A stretch of DNA of 13,871 nucleotides from JAAAOZ01 sp964496595 (lineage in GTDB: Bacteria > Chloroflexota > Anaerolineae > B4-G1 > SLSP01). The position numbers were made by a program, and so were the translations under genes. Below are positions 12,991 through 13,871 of the stretch, piece after piece (position 1 is the stretch's first letter; each line of letters opens with the position of its first letter). The DNA lies in assembly GCA_964496595.1 (NCBI GenBank), contig CAZCAI010000131.1, forward strand, positions 1 through 13,871, read 5' to 3'. Under the pieces are notes generated by a model, which was not told the origin of the DNA, made no database searches, and saw only the letters and a program-made list of their open reading frames with translations.

Positions 12991-13871
12991 TTAACCTTCC
13001 CTAGTTGGTTCCTCAGTTGGCTCCTCAGTTGTTCCTGGTTCCGGTTGATCCGGCGCCATGGTGATATTGAGTCTCCGTGAGCCGCTTACCGCTCCCCTAA
13101 GTGCGCTACCATCAGAACTAATGGCTTCAACCCGCCAGCTATACTCAGCCGGATCGGCGTTGACCTGACACGAGGTGCGGGTTTGTCCCGATGCAGCTTC
13201 GCAAAATAGCTCCAATCCATGGCCAAAGATACCCACCCGCCAGCGCTCGCCCGAGCACAATCGCCCGCCCTGCCACACAAACTCGATCATCGTGCCGGAG
13301 TAATGGCTCGATTGATCCGCCGGCGAGACCAGATTGGGCGCGGCCCGCACACACGCCGGTTCAGATGTGGGTTCGGGCGTGGGGGTTGCGGATGGCTCAG
13401 CCCGCGGGGTGGAGGTGGGTTGCCCCGGCGCGACCGTGGAGGTGGGGGCGGCAAACTCGTCGCCCGTCTCATCTTCCTCGCCACCCGTCTCCGGCGTTGA
13501 CGTGGGAGCGCCTACCCCAGCTTCCACCACCGTCGGCGTGGAGGTGGGGTCGCCAGGCAGGGGCAGCGCGTCGGGGGTCGCCGATCCATTCCCGCCTCCC
13601 AACAGCAGCACCGCGCCGACGATCATCGCGACCAATACGAGCGCCGCGACGCCGCCCATCGCTAAGAATCGCGCGGGAATTCCCGCTCTGGCCGGCGCGC
13701 CGGGCCGTAACTCCGGCGGAGGCGGCGGGGCGATGGGACGGCCTGCTGCTTCCCCCGCTCCCTGGGCGACGCGCGCTTCGGGCGCGACCGTGCGCAATTC
13801 GGCGCGGATGTTCGTTTCCGGCGAGATGGAGACCGGCGCTTCATCCGCCGCCTCGCCCGGCTCGATATCCA
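12991..13871 (-). CDS. C-terminal part of a membrane protein with Thr-Pro stalk and Fn3-like ectodomain, probably a kinase/FHA protein; 5' end outside window
   Basis: Seen: the frame is open from the window edge (first full codon 13869) to the stop at 12991, 292 residues. It starts with IEPGEAADEAP. In the kinase at 10459-12891 the FHA domain ends with the similar IEPGEVARPVE, so a lost FHA, and probably a kinase domain, is inferred upstream. A Pro-rich cytoplasmic linker leads to a TM helix (about 70-91), then a Thr-Pro/acidic stalk. The ectodomain (about 172-270) has Cys173, Cys205, Cys223 and Cys234 and the motifs GERWRVGIFG and YSWRVEAI. This resembles the Fn3-like ectodomain of the kinase at 2447-4312. 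The tail has repeated EEPT. A TTG at 13797 could be read as a start but would give a protein lacking any signal, so I treat the gene as truncated. It lies 99 bases upstream of the next kinase. Confidence 0.85.
   Translation of the reverse strand, partial: DIEPGEAADEAPVSISPETNIRAELRTVAPEARVAQGAGEAAGRPIAPPPPPELRPGAPARAGIPARFLAMGGVAALVLVAMIVGAVLLLGGGNGSATPDALPLPGDPTSTPTVVEAGVGAPTSTPETGGEEDETGDEFAAPTSTVAPGQPTSTPRAEPSATPTPEPTSEPACVRAAPNLVSPADQSSHYSGTMIEFVWQGGRLCSGERWRVGIFGHGLELFCEAASGQTRTSCQVNADPAEYSWRVEAISSDGSALRGAVSGSRRLNITMAPDQPEPGTTEEPTEEPTREG

Noticed and set aside
13673..13686. 14-base perfect palindrome GCGGGAATTCCCGC
   Set aside because: It lies inside the coding sequence just before the TM helix of the partial gene, with no matching second site seen. 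Chance is the simplest explanation.

Overview
This window looks like a piece of a GC-rich bacterial draft genome, probably Chloroflexota (Anaerolineae-like). The reasons are the combination of PknB-type membrane kinases, FHA domains, long Thr-Pro linkers outside the membrane and Vpr/KP-43-like subtilases, which is common in that phylum. The assignment is by gene style, not by a marker gene. All recognisable genes lie on the minus strand, so transcription runs from high to low coordinates. No RNA gene, CRISPR array or transposase was seen. The largest intergenic space is 147 bases, so no stretch over 300 bases lacks a gene apart from the 100-N assembly gap.

Layout in the direction of transcription: (1) 13871-12991, C-terminal part of a membrane protein with a Thr-Pro linker and a cysteine-containing ectodomain, probably a fourth kinase/FHA protein; (2) 12891-10459, Ser/Thr kinase - FHA - one TM - ConA-like ectodomain - small cysteine-containing domain; (3) 10311-8491, Ser/Thr kinase - FHA - about six TM segments; (4) 8451-6190, secreted subtilase - KP-43-like beta domain - TM - cytoplasmic FHA; (5) 6173-4593, AAA-ATPase-like/PD-(D/E)XK protein, followed at 4571-4375 by the two ends of another copy around a 100-N gap; (6) 4312-2447, Ser/Thr kinase - TM - Thr-Pro linker - Fn3-like ectodomain, without FHA; (7) 2392-1, Vpr-like subtilase with I9 propeptide and PA insertion, cut by the window edge.

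Genes (3) to (7) are separated by only 16-62 bases and most have their own Shine-Dalgarno sequence, so they could form one operon. Two kinase-to-subtilase couplets (3-4 and 6-7) flank the ATPase/nuclease gene. A reasonable working model, which is inference, is a phospho-threonine signalling island: kinases sense extracellular ligands, their FHA domains and that of the membrane subtilase read phospho-threonine in the cytoplasm, and the proteases act outside. The role of the ATPase/nuclease is unknown.

The most notable points are the outside-protease/inside-FHA fusion, the reuse of near-identical kinase-FHA modules with different membrane and sensor parts, and a tandem array of ATPase/nuclease genes. 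The gap edges of that array share exactly 55 bases with the intact copy, which points to a collapsed repeat of unknown copy number.
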